From: Phialocephala subalpina
Taxonomy: Eukaryota > Ascomycota > Leotiomycetes > Helotiales > Mollisiaceae
Direction: 5' to 3'
NCBI GenBank assembly: GCA_900073065.1
Contig: FJOG01000004.1
Span: forward strand, 1,951,604-2,015,603
Length of the DNA: 64,000 nt
Part shown: positions 23,369-34,171 of the stretch, piece by piece
Layout of the letters: each line of letters opens with the position of its first letter
Position numbering within the stretch: the first letter of the stretch is position 1
Notes under the pieces: generated by a model
Database searches by the model: none
The model's input: only the letters and a program-made list of their open reading frames with translations
Told to the model about the DNA's origin: nothing
Made by a program: the position numbers and the translations under genes

Positions 23369-24065
23369 TTTGACGCGATATCTCTGGATGAAGTATTATG
23401 TGGTTTGAGGAATACGATGTATGATGTGGAAAGCAAGGATATGGGAAGCTGCCAGGACTCTCCGTTGAGGTCGAGTCAGGGAATTCCGTGACAACGCGAG
23501 ATCTGGCATGCGTTGCAATCTGAATACAGTAAGCTTCTTGATCAAGGATTAGAGTGACCAGTAATCGAGATGCTGAGAAGAGCGATACAAACCGCTGAAT
23601 GCTCCACTGTCAAATACCACCCTGTCTTGAGGCTCTACAAACTCGGAATAGAGTGCCGCGTGCGAGACGCCGAGGTTGTCGTATAAGATGTCAGTATGTT
23701 GAGAGGACCTTTTGAGTGCGAGGTGGGCGATCGGACCAGATTCAGCTTTGGATGTCATGCATGTGGGGTTGACATGGGGGAGCTTCCCCGCATTTTTGCA
23801 TGATCTGGTCGTGACTTCTTGCGAGGCTGCTGATGCCACTGTTGAATTCCGAAATTATCAAACATGGACTTGAGCAGAAGTTGTTGAAACCTGCCGAGTG
23901 TCCATCTGTGATACCCACACCTGTCAGCATCTCGTGGCTTATATAAAAGGCTAGGCCCCTCGTTCTGTTTGGAGTCTCCGATAAAGCCATCTTCAACTCT
24001 ATACATACCTCCATTCTGCTCATTTCAACTGACTCAAGTGTAAAGAAAGGAGAAAAACAACCAAA
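23369..24065. other. Divergent promoter region
   Basis: It separates the ABM-like (-) and homogentisate dioxygenase (+) genes by 700 bases. ORFs here (23549-23839 and 23742-24131, minus) are low-complexity shadows without domains. Confidence 0.5.
23940..23948 (+). promoter_or_regulatory. TATA box of the homogentisate dioxygenase gene
   Basis: TATATAAAA lies 118 bases before the ATG at 24066 and is followed by a pyrimidine/C-A-rich leader ending AACCAAAATG. It is the clearest TATA box in the window and suggests inducible expression. Confidence 0.6.
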
Positions 24066-25468
24066 ATGCCAGTAACAAAGTTCAGCGTCCCAGAGAAATA
24101 CGCATATCTCGAAGGAATTGGGAGCTATCATCAGTAAGTCCCCGCATGGCTTGATGTCTACAAAACTGATGAAGGATCAGATCCGAAGCCCTCACTGGAG
24201 CGAACCCAGTTGGCGCGAACAGTCCTCAAGTTCCTCCTTATGCCCTCAGCACAGAGCGTATCTCAGGGAGCTCGTTCACCGCTCCAAGGGCTGGGAACCT
24301 GCAGACATGGCTTTACCGTGTACACCCTTCTCTAGCTCATGGGGAGTTCTCGCCGGTCTCCACTTCAGAAACGGCGCCAGAACTTCAACTTTCCCCCAAT
24401 GCGCTTCGATGGAATGACTTCCCAATCGAAGCAGGCCAAGATTGGGTTTCCTCCCAGAAAATGATTGCGAAGGCTGGAGATCCATCAACAAAAACTGGAC
24501 TGGCATATCACGTGTACTCCGCATCCAAGAACATGGATCCTCAAACAATATTGTACTCGACTGATGGCGACCTGCTGATCATCCCACAGGCAGGAACCCT
24601 TGATATTCAGACTGAGCTTGGGAGCTTGCTGGTGCGTCAGAACGAGATTGCTGTCATCCCTAGAGGTATCCGATACAGGGTAACTCTTCCGAATGGTCCG
24701 GCCAGAGGCTACACTTGCGAGCTATATCAAGGCCATTTCCAGCTTCCAGAACTTGGACCTATCGGATCGTGCTCCTTGGCCAATGTTCGTGATTTCCAGG
24801 TCCCAACCGCTCGTTTCGAAGGCAGTGTCGAAAATGGAGTAGCAACTTGCCAGACTTCCAACTGGACTGTGATCACCAAGTTCGCAGGTCGACTGTACTC
24901 TTGCACGCAAGATCACACCCCTTTCGACGTTGCTGCTTGGCATGGCACCTACTATCCCTTCAAGTATGACTTGGGACGTTTCAGTGTGATCGGAAGCATC
25001 CTCTACGACCACCCAGATCCAAGCATCTTCACGGTCCTGACAGCACCCTCACATCGAGAACCAGGAACAGCAGTCGTTGATTTTGCCATCTTTCCTCCTC
25101 GCTGGCAGGTGATGGAAGATACATACCGGCCTCCATATTTCCACCGCAATATAATGAGCGAATTCGCAGGAGTCATCATCAACAACCAAGACCAGAATTC
25201 GATGTGGAACAAGGGAACCGAATTCAAGCCGTTCGGAGCATTGTTCAATAATTCGATGGTGCCTCATGGTATGGACAAAAAGACACATGAGGAAGCGAGG
25301 ACGGCGGAACTGAAGCCGGAGAAGGTTGGCATGGAGGGCTTCATGGTATTCTTGCTGGAGAGCGAGGCCATGATGGCGGTGAGTGCTTGGGCGATGCAGG
25401 CAAAGGGCACTGCTGGTACGAATGCAAAGTCGATTGGTGCGATATTGACAGATAAGGCAAAATTGTGA
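24066..25468 (+). CDS. hmgA: Homogentisate 1,2-dioxygenase
   Basis: Join 24066-24133, 24181-25468 gives 451 residues. The enzyme opens the aromatic ring of homogentisate to maleylacetoacetate with non-haem Fe(II) and O2, a step of phenylalanine/tyrosine breakdown. Family signatures follow in order: NSPQVPPYALSTERISGSSF, WLYRVHPSLAH, LLIIPQAGTLDIQTELG, NEIAVIPRGIRYRV, LGPIGSCSLANVRDF, AWHGTYYPFKYDL and DPSIFTVLTAPS. The iron ligands are visible as His344 and Glu350 in YFHRNIMSEFAG and His385 in MVPHGMD. The usual fungal partners (fumarylacetoacetase, maleylacetoacetate isomerase) are not adjacent. A 609-base inverted-repeat element begins 57 bases past the stop codon. A related ring-cleaving substrate in secondary metabolism is an alternative. 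Confidence 0.92.
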
Positions 25469-25525
25469 TATATTCTGATGGGAAGGAGATGGCTAAAAAT
25501 GTTTGGAGATGCGATGTTTTGGGAC

Positions 25526-26134
25526 GGCGCACTATAGCGGCCAAAAGTATTAGTGGCCATTTTCTACGAACGTCGCATTTAAGCCCAACTTATTTACTTT
25601 ATAAACTCATGAAAAATTATCGCAAAGATAAGTACTCTAAAAATATGATTTGTATTTATAGTTTTAATATTATTATAAATTAAAAATGAAATGAAACGCG
25701 AGTTTAAAGAATAAGCAGTGGGGCCGCATTTTAAGTACTAAAGCTATACTATAGACTTTTCAAATTAATCCCTATAATACCAGCATTAGCACTTAGTGCC
25801 AAAACCCAGTGCGCTATAGCATAGTTTTAAGCTACGGTGCGCTAAAGAATAAAGTGCAGTGTGCTGTTGTAGTCTGTAGTACACATTAGAGCATTAATTA
25901 CCTCGTTAAAGTGTAGTAACTGCGGCATATACTCTTATGTATTGTAGCACAGGCTAAGATAATGTGCTGAAGCATAGGGCACTGGAGGGCGGAGCGCTGT
26001 GATGCGCTAGGTTATAGAGCATAGTGCGCTATAATTTAAGGGTGCATGCGCTGTAACATGCCCTAAGGAGGAGAGTGTGAGTATCAAAAGTTGAGAAAAG
26101 TCGCCACTGATACTTTTGGCCGCTATGGCGCGCC
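25526..26134. mobile_element. Miniature inverted-repeat transposable element (non-autonomous DNA transposon)
   Basis: Near-matching terminal inverted repeats of about 40 bases lie at 25526-25565 and, reversed, 26134-26094. Both begin GGCGC and share ATAGCGGCCAAAAGTAT and AGTGGC, with a few substitutions and one indel. The 609-base interior has no coding frame, is AT-rich on the left and carries repeated AGTGCGCTATA-type motifs. Flanks show only an imperfect T/G-rich match (TTTTGGGA versus TTTTTTGGGGA), so no target duplication or superfamily can be assigned. Confidence 0.72.
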
Positions 26135-26263
26135 TTTTTTGGGGAGGTTGGTGCTAAGCTTTTAGCGACCGTAACCTTAGCCTGTGGGTCACAGACAGTC
26201 TCGCCTGGAACATTCTCTTCTCTTCATATCATTACTTCGAAGTATATCCTCCAATCCTCAAAT

Positions 26264-27405
26264 CTAGTAAGAACCACCTTGCGTCTTCGCCTTGTTTGCT
26301 CTCCATGCATAATAATCCCCAGCTGTCATAATAGGGTACTTCATCGGATTCTCCTCCGAGACGCATGTTGGAACCGCCTCAAGCACCTTCTTTCTATCGA
26401 ATCCGAAGAAGAAGGGACACGAATATCGCTCCTTCCCGCTCTTGTTGATTACACGATGTACCGTCGATACGAAGAAGTCGTTCGTCTGCCTCATGAAACA
26501 ATCTGCAATGTTCACCACGAACGCTCCTGGAATCGGCTTGGCCTTGATCCATTCTCCGGACTTGCTCAGCACCTCGAGACCACCACAATCGTCTTGCGTT
26601 ACAGTAGTGAAGCATTCGAAGTCTGTGTGTGCTCCGATTCCATTTTGGTCTTCGTCTGCTGCTTCCTGTTGAGGGTAGTGAAGCACCCTCATTCCTGCCT
26701 CGGGACGTTTGATATAGTCGTCGAATGCATCTTCAGGCAAGTGTAATGCAAGAGCAAAGACTCGAGTCATGCGACGCGAGAAAGCTAGCATCTGTGTATG
26801 ATGCTCAAATAAGGCCTCTTGGAAGCCTGGCACACCTTCTGGCCAGATGTTGATTGATGGCTCATTGATATCAAGCGTCTCGGGGTCAAATTTGGCGTCG
26901 TATGCCCAGTTGAACGCCTCACAGAGGTCTGGGCTATCAGTACCTGTTTGACTGTTTTGGAAATTTATGCTTACCTTTCTTCTTTCTCCCTGATCTAGAG
27001 TAGTGTTCCAAAGGATGGTATCCTACGTACTCATTAGGAACCAATCCAGTGTAGACTTCCATCTTCTTCTCCGTGGGCTGCTCAAAAAACCGCTTGGCAG
27101 CCTCGAAAGTCTGGCCTGAGAATTTCGGATCGATTCCCTGGTGACTGTTAGAAGCTCTCCTTGAATCCTCCAGAAGTCATCCTTACATGATTGATGACAT
27201 AGAAGAACCCAATTTCATGCGCTGCTGTTCTGACTTGTTCCGCGACCGCTTTTCGATCCTCGAAGTTCTCGCTGTAGATCCCACTGACATCGATGACCGG
27301 AAGCGAGTCTAACGGCTTGCCAGTATCAGACTTCACTTGGAAGACTTGTCCATTCTGAAGAGTGATGATGCCAGCCTTTGGAGTCTCTTCCTGTGTCAGA
27401 CTCAT
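26264..27405 (-). CDS. 2-oxoglutarate/Fe(II)-dependent oxygenase (isopenicillin N synthase-like fold)
   Basis: Join (minus) 27405-27187, 27137-26975, 26928-26264 gives 348 residues. The N-terminal DIOX_N-type half has LPVIDVSGIYS and VRTAAHEIGFFYVINHGI; the C-terminal half is a jelly roll. The iron site is His228-x-Asp230 in GIGAHTDFECFT plus His285 in STVHRVIN. The 2-oxoglutarate anchor is Arg295-Tyr-Ser297 in GKERYSCPFFF. Enzymes of this class hydroxylate, desaturate or cyclise small molecules, and in fungi many belong to secondary metabolism. The substrate cannot be read from sequence. It lies between the inverted-repeat element and a divergently oriented transporter. The third exon starts after CCCAG, chosen because it restores GAC-CTC-TGT in frame. 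Confidence 0.9.
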
Positions 27406-28444
27406 TTTGTTAATTTTGGTGTGGTCGCGATGGTGTGGGAGCAGTTGAGCCTCGACTTCTGAAGTGGCTGAGAGTGGGCTGGGATATATGCAGTGACTCC
27501 CCAAATCCACTAACATGACACCTTCCAATGGATGAATGTATCCCACTTTGCCGCCTCCTCCTCAAACTATTAAACGTTAGGTATCGTTCGCCGATCTCAT
27601 GCGTGCCGTAAGGCCGTAGAGAGGCTCGCAGAGATAAGTTTATCTCGACCGACAACCTGTCGCTGATGTCCGACACCTCATCATAATATTTGCTGCACGA
27701 CCTGCAGACTGCAGTAGGACCGCAAGTCATCGACAGGCACCTGAAGCCGTGAAACCGCGCATCATGTCCTTTGAGGCAATGAGAAGCGACGATCTCTTAC
27801 TGTACCCCATCCGAGCCCATCTTTTGGAGTCGGCTACGACACCTTTCAGAGCCCAAATAATATCTGAAAAAGAAAGAGGTTTGAGATCGTGAACCAGACC
27901 GTGGGAACTGTAGATCCATGTCTAGCATGCTGTTCCAGGCTACAAGATACGATAGAGCGTGATGAAAAGAATTATCTAGCGTTCTCTAACCTCGCAGTCT
28001 TCCTACAGTTTCAGTTCATCATGACGCAGGTCACCGGAATTGAATTTGAGAACGTTTTTGTGTCTCTAATTACGACCATGGTTTACTTGCGCTCACGGTC
28101 CATCTCTGTATACCCTTAGTCCGCAGATCAAATCTAGGTTTGGGCCGCTTTTTTGTGGATTCTTGAGCTGCGTTGAAGTCCTCAAGCGCCTCCCACTTTT
28201 GAACCATCGGAAGTGCATATCCTATCACTACAATGAGACGATGCACGATAAGGCTAAGACGTAGTTATGAAACGTCGGAACAAGCTCCCTTAGTGTGGAA
28301 TTTGAGGATTCCAAGATGGAGAAGTATCTCTGAGCTCATAAGCGACGAAGCCCCATGGATGGATGACCTGAAAGCTTGACTAAACTTACTAAAAATTCTT
28401 TACTGCCACCTGCATCACACTATCGTTGACGTACTTGGAGTAAG
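27406..28444. other. Divergent intergenic region
   Basis: About 1 kb between the oxygenase (-) and the transporter (+). Short ORFs (27410-27730 minus, 27889-28119 plus) carry no recognised domain. It presumably holds both promoters. Confidence 0.5.
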
Positions 28445-29979
28445 ATGGCCAAGTTTGGAGAGAACTTTCCTCAATTGAGGTATCGCAGTCCGTTCTGGCA
28501 GAACTTCTTGTCCGGCCTGACAATAGCCTTCACGGCTGGTATTTATGTGGCTCTCAACTTGCTCGGGCCAGTAACACCTGTCATCTGGACTTCTTACCGA
28601 TACTGACTTAGACAGTGCTGGTGGTGGGCAGCCAGATTCAGCAAAGATATCAACCCGACTCAATGCCTGCTTGAATTCAATCTGGGTATTATCTTCAGCT
28701 CTCGGATCCGTGGTTCTACACACCATTGGTCCTGGAATCACTGCTTTCGTATGTACCCTCGAATTTCGTCCGTTTCAAGGCTTCCAATTAACAATATGAG
28801 CAGCTTGGTGTTGCTGGCTACATCGTCTACGTTGGCGGTCTCTGGTATCTCAGTGAAACGGGAAAGGCCGCCTTCCCATACTTCTCCTCTGTATGCATCG
28901 GCATTTCAGCAGGCCTAATCTTCGTCACAAGCGGATACATCATGCTGTCCTACCCTGAAGAAAAAGAGAAAGGCCTATACGTGACCACCGGTTTCGGTCT
29001 CCTCGCGGGAGGTGAAATCATCGGCGGCATCATACCCCTCCTCATCGCACGGAACAACGACAGCGACGGCGGCGTACCCAACGCCGTCTACATCACATTC
29101 ATCGTCATTATGTGCTTGACAGCCATCGCAGGACTCTTCATCCTCCCACCCAACAAGATCAATCGAGACGATGGCTCCGGAGTAGCTGAGATCAAGTACC
29201 GCGGCCTGTGGGTAGAGCTCAAGTCAAACATCAGCTCTCTCATGGATGTCCGGCTCCTGATCATGATCCCCTGTTTCCTCCCCGCAGAAACCTACCTCGT
29301 ATATCTCGGCTCCTCAAACGCCTTCCACAATAATCTTCGCACCCGTTGTTTGCTCTCCTTCATGTCCGTCGTCCTCCAAATCCCATTCTCCATCATCCTA
29401 CAGAAGATCTTCGACCACACAGCCTGGAAACGGAAAACGAGAGCTCTGGCAGGACTAGCATACGTAGCTGTACCCTTGTGTGCTGCTTGGATCTGGGAAA
29501 TGGTTCGAGTCTCGAAATACGATAGACACAACCCTCCTACACCAACAGATTGGACAGACGACGGATTCGCCGGGATCTTCGTCTTGTTCATGCTAAACTG
29601 GATCTCCTCCACCCTCTGGCAATACGTAATTATGTATTTCCTTGGAACACTAACCAATGACCCTATCAAAGGAAGTCATTACGCAGGAGGCTTTCGAGCT
29701 TGTCTTGCTGCAGGCGAGAGTGTGGTGTTTGGACTTGATAGTTTGGAGATTCCGTATGTGAAGGAGGCGGGGATTATTTTCGCCTTTTATTTTGCTGGGA
29801 TACTGATCTATGCTTATATGGCTTTGTTCGTGGTGGAAGAGACGAGGTATTTCCAAGAGGAGAATGTGGTGGTTCCGGCACATGTTTTGGAGGAGACTGG
29901 GCACGTCAGGGAAATGCCAGTTGTTGAAGGAGAGAGCACGCCCGAGGGTTCTGTTGATGTTATGGCGAAGAAGGAGTGA
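28445..29979 (+). CDS. UNC93-like major facilitator transporter
   Basis: Preferred join 28445-28566, 28616-28748, 28804-29979 gives 476 residues with about eleven to twelve hydrophobic helices. The N-terminus reads FPQLRYRSPFWQNFLSGL and AFTAGIYVALNLLG, then AGGGQPDSAKIS, the strongly conserved loop of fungal UNC93/DUF895 transporters. Later segments include GGLWYLSETGKAAFPYFSS, FGLLAGGEIIGGIIPLLIA and the last helix IIFAFYFAGILIYAYMALF. Keeping AGGGQ in frame requires a GC donor (GG|GCCAGT). A GT donor four bases on, paired with the acceptor at 28631, gives a 472-residue protein lacking that loop. Substrates of the fungal branch are unknown. The gene neighbours two oxygenase genes. Confidence 0.85.
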
Positions 29980-30169
29980 CTAAAGTTGTTAGGAGTATGA
30001 AAAGAACAAGAAGAGAAGTCAATTAAGGAACTTGCGGTGCGAGCTGAGCAATTATTCAACATGAACATATGGATATCGATACATTTTGCATTGACCCAAG
30101 TGACCCTGGGGTCGCCTCAGAATTTGTTCTCAAGGCCCTGAAGCCCTACAGGAATAATGATCATTGCTC

Positions 30170-30300
30170 TGAAGGATGCTGAAATTACAGCGATGCCAGC
30201 CTGGAGATTTCAGCGCACGAGCCTCAATTCCCTAAATGGCCTAGCCCGCCAATCTAATCAACGCGTCCTTCGACGTGTCTCTTTTATCTCTTCTCATCAA
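30170..30300. repeat. Flanking segment duplicated at 47.2 kb
   Basis: Patches such as GCTGAAATTACAG, GCTGGAG, a TTCAG-GCAC pair and ATGGCCTAG occur in the same order and spacing at 47215-47345. In both places F-box-like exons follow about 200 bases later. This is upstream DNA shared by two paralogous F-box genes. Confidence 0.6.
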
Positions 30301-30357
30301 CCAGCTCTCCAAGGCCTCGAGCCATTACAGCATGAAGAGACAGCTATCGTGAAGCCA

Positions 30358-33300
30358 ATGGCAGAGACATCATTCGTGCCCGGAGTCCTTGAGCTCCCTA
30401 CAGAGATTTGGGCTTTGGTCGCGGATCAGGTTGGTGCTCTGCTGTCTCCTTCGTTCGTCGTTCAATTCAAGCGTATAAACCAGATCTGTCTCGATAAATC
30501 TCAAGGAGAACCAATATCAACATGATACCGAATACCGTTACGGTCTACCGTCGCGCCGGTGGTCAAGTGCAAACCAGTGCAGGGCAACGATGCTGATGTG
30601 AATGAGCATGCAGATTCCCGATCGGAGAACACTTCAGGCCCCTGTGACCACAAGCAGAGAATTCAGGGATATTTTCAGACCTGCTTTAAACAGTCAGCGA
30701 GTTATACGGTTGCACGAACGATCACCTGCAGAGTGGCTGGCAGAACCCCTCCAGTACCGAGACCAACATCCCGAATCAAACATCTTTTGGATCCGTGGAG
30801 GCTCTAGAAGTAGGCTTCTCGCCGCTTATTTGAGATCGCAGAGAAACTCAAAATTCCGGAATTCGATAAATTTAGTGTTAACATTCTCAATCTGGTTTCT
30901 GATTGGCTTAGCGAAGAAATGAATCATGGCTTATGATATTAAACATCGCCGATGATTCAGATCTATGGATTACCGCTGCTGATCGACCTCTTATCGGCTA
31001 TCTACCTTGTGGGAGGCATGGATCCATGTTGATCACTACAAGGAATGCGCAGCTTGGAAAGACAATATCCAACACTCGACAGAAGCCCATTGATGTGCCC
31101 ATATTGGACATCGATGACTCTGTCGCACTCTTGCGAAGCAAAGTCGCCGAAGATGACGAATCCACAATCGAAGAATCCAAAGAACTCATATCGACTTTAG
31201 GCAATCTACCTTTAGCAATCACCCAAGCAGCTGCATACCTTGACCAGAATGAGATCTCAGTCGCTTAATACTTGGCGTTATTAAACTCGAGCCAAGCCGA
31301 TACTACTGACCTCCTGCTACGTGAAAATCATGATGACAGTCGAGACGTCGACATTCAAAACTCTGTCTTCCATACTTGGAAGATCTCGTTCGATCAGATT
31401 TCGCGCCAGCACCCTCGAGCAGCAGCAATTCTGTCCACGATGGCTTTGCTTGATCGACAGGCCATGTGGTGGATCTTCTTCGGGACAAGGACGAAGGAGA
31501 ACTGCAGTACAGAGAGGCGATGCAAACAAAAATTGAAGGCGTTTTCCCTAGTAGCTGAAGAAGTGAAAGATAAAATCTTCAGTATGCATCGAATTGTGCA
31601 ACTGTCGATTCAGTAGTATCTCAATAGCCAGAGTAGTCTTGAGATCTAGCAAGGGAAAAGCTCTGAGCTGTATGGAAGCTAATATGCCCCAGGGTCGAGG
31701 CCTTAGATCGTTCGAGTCATTACTTCCCCATGTTCACATGGTGTTGAGCTACACCTTCAGCACCGAATATTGCAGAATTCAGCGTGCGAGTGTTCTGTCT
31801 AGCTTGGGAGAATATTATTCAGGCATAGGCCAACGTTCGACGGCAATCCAACAGCATTCCGAATCTTTAAAACTGTGGGAAGCCATACTAGGACTGGGAA
31901 ACCGAGACACGATATCCAGTAATTATGATACAACTGGGCCAATCCTTGTTCATGAAAAATTCGGAGTCCAATGAACATGCGGGGGGGCCTTTCTATCGCG
32001 CTACGGAGAATTCAAGGGGAAAATTTCCAGAACTCCATGAGAAGCCCTGGATAGGCTGTGGAAGGTCTATTCCATACAAGGAAAGTTCCATGAAGCAGAA
32101 GCAGCCTTCCAACGAGTCATAGAACTCGTCACCGAGAGAGAGGGTCCTGACAGCATTGCGGCATCTACAATTCGGCATGAACTTGCTTTCGGGTATCAGC
32201 ATCAGGACAGACTGGAAGAAGCAGAAACTTTCCAACGGCAGGTTCTTGCAATTGCCAAGAATCGTGGAAAAACAGACTTCGCACTTGGGTTTGGCATCCA
32301 AAGGCTGGCAAGGATAGTGGATTGGCGGAAGAAATATGCAGAAGCTTTGGAACTTCGACACGATGCCTTGGCGTACTACTCTGACTCGCTAGGCATTTCT
32401 CATCCGTTGACCTTGAGATCGAGGGACTTTCTAGTTGGTTGTCTGATTGATGACAGGCCGTCAGTTGCTGAAATGCTTGAACGCATGCGACTACTAACAC
32501 CAGGCCCACCCCTACCGAGGCCTCCACCATCTGCTCCTCATTTGGAAGCCGAAAATATTGGGAGAGAAAACCTGAGATTGGCAATTGATACGCTTGGGCA
32601 CGAGCACAATTTGACCATTGACATCAGAACAAGGTTGGCAGAAACTCTGGCTTGTATGGATCGAAGCGACGAGGCTGAAGAACTGTACCCAGAATCCTTA
32701 CAACAGTCTGTTTAAAAGAATGGTGGAAATGACCTGAGGTTGATTAACATCGGAGGTTCATTGGCAAACTTAATGGCCGACAATCAAAGACACGAAGAGG
32801 CCGAAGAATTGACCAAGAAGAACATGAGACTAGACGGGGGTATAAACGATGAGAAAGCCGCCATGTCGAGTATCTCTGGTTTGCTGAACCTAGCATGGAA
32901 GATGATGAATTCTGGAAAACTCGACCATGCCGAAAGGCTGATGCGCGAGACACTCAAAATGAATATCGAGGCTGCTGGAGCAGAAAGTCCCGCCGCAGAA
33001 GGCTCCATGAGGCACCTAGCAAACTACCTAGAGATACAAGGCAAATTAGAGGATGCGGAACTCCTATATCAAGAAGTAGACAGACTCAGCCCCCAAGCCC
33101 TCGATGCCCCCTCAAAGCCGGATGATTACGACGACGACAATGTCTTTTCTAAGCGTATTATGAAGAATGAGTCTGTGTTCCAGAAAGCAATAGGCGACGT
33201 TACAGATTCCATCGATGATATGGATGAACACATATCTTTCTTGGTCGAAAACGGGAGAACTATTAAAGCTGAGATGATAACAGGCAAATGTAAAAATGGC

Positions 33301-34171
33301 TACCGGGGTCCACGGTGGTGAGCACGAGGGAACGATTGATGTCATGGAGCGTCGAGGAGCGCACCTGAAGGAGTTGTTGGAGCGTTATGATGATGCCAAG
33401 CGTCTGCTTGAAGATGCGCTGAAATTGAGGTTGAAGCCTGTTTTCCTAGATCAGCAGCAGATCATGGACAACATGGATTGTATACAACAGCTCTACCTTG
33501 AGCTCGGGAGCTATCAAGATGCCGAGAACTTGGGGCAGCAGATCTTGAAAAGGCAGACAGATGATCTGGGCCCTTCTCATGCCAAGACCATTTCTTCAAT
33601 GGCCTGGTTAGGAGACTTTTATCGATACCGAGGAAGATACCAGGAGGCAGAGACCATGGCCCGAGAGTTACTAAGGCTCAGAACAGAAGAGTTTGCGCCA
33701 TTCCATGAAATCATAGTGGAAGCTATGGAACCCGTAGGAGATCTTTGCTGCGCCCAAGAGAAGTTTGACGAGGCAGAGACTGTCTACCGAGACATTTTGA
33801 GATTAGGGACAGCGAATTGCGGATCTGAGCATGTGGATACATGGAGGCACTGAGAATTATGGTCGACCTTGCAAAGACCTTGTTCTTCCTTCACAGGGAC
33901 AATGAAGCCAAAGACTTGCTACACCAAGCTGTTCAGCTATACGCCAAGGTGTTTGGTCCAGAAGCAAAAAGTAACTCCGGACGTCAAGAAACTTCTTGCG
34001 GAAGGTCCAACGAAGAAGGCATCTGGTACACTTTTAGAGGGCAAGAGGCCAAGTCTGGAGGAAAATTTAGGAAAAGGGAACGCAAAGGACAATGCACTAC
34101 CAGAAGGCTACAAGGAAAGCCCCAGGACTGAGGATCCGACATTGGCCATGAGGAGTCGAAATAGCAGTTAG
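30358..34171 (+). pseudogene. Chimeric remnant: F-box gene start joined to an NB-ARC-TPR (NLR-type) receptor
   Basis: The first part mirrors the F-box paralogues: exon 30358-30429 (VLELPTEIWALVADQ), an intron, then from 30614 REFRDIFRPALNSQRVIR and, in a shifted frame, VARTITCRVAGR to about 30745. From about 30750 the sequence becomes receptor-like: YRDQHPESNIFWI, then in other frames IAEKLKIPEFDKF, WLMILNIADDSDLW (Walker B region), GSMLITTRNAQLGKT, LGNLPLAITQAAAYLDQNE and FSMHRIVQLSIQ. Tetratricopeptide-like repeats of kinesin-light-chain type fill 31.8-33.85 kb. The P-loop half of the NB-ARC domain is absent. Frameshifts (near 30831, 30922, 31460) and stops (31266, 31614, 32713, 33319, 33851) show decay. 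Intact relatives act in non-self recognition and programmed cell death in fungi. Confidence 0.75.

Noticed and set aside
23742..24131. 129-codon minus-strand ORF upstream of and overlapping the dioxygenase start
   Set aside because: It overlaps the dioxygenase promoter, TATA box and first exon, has no domain, and reads as an antisense shadow.
24066..27405. Complete phenylalanine/tyrosine catabolic cluster
   Set aside because: Only the homogentisate dioxygenase is present; no fumarylacetoacetase, isomerase or 4-hydroxyphenylpyruvate dioxygenase was found.
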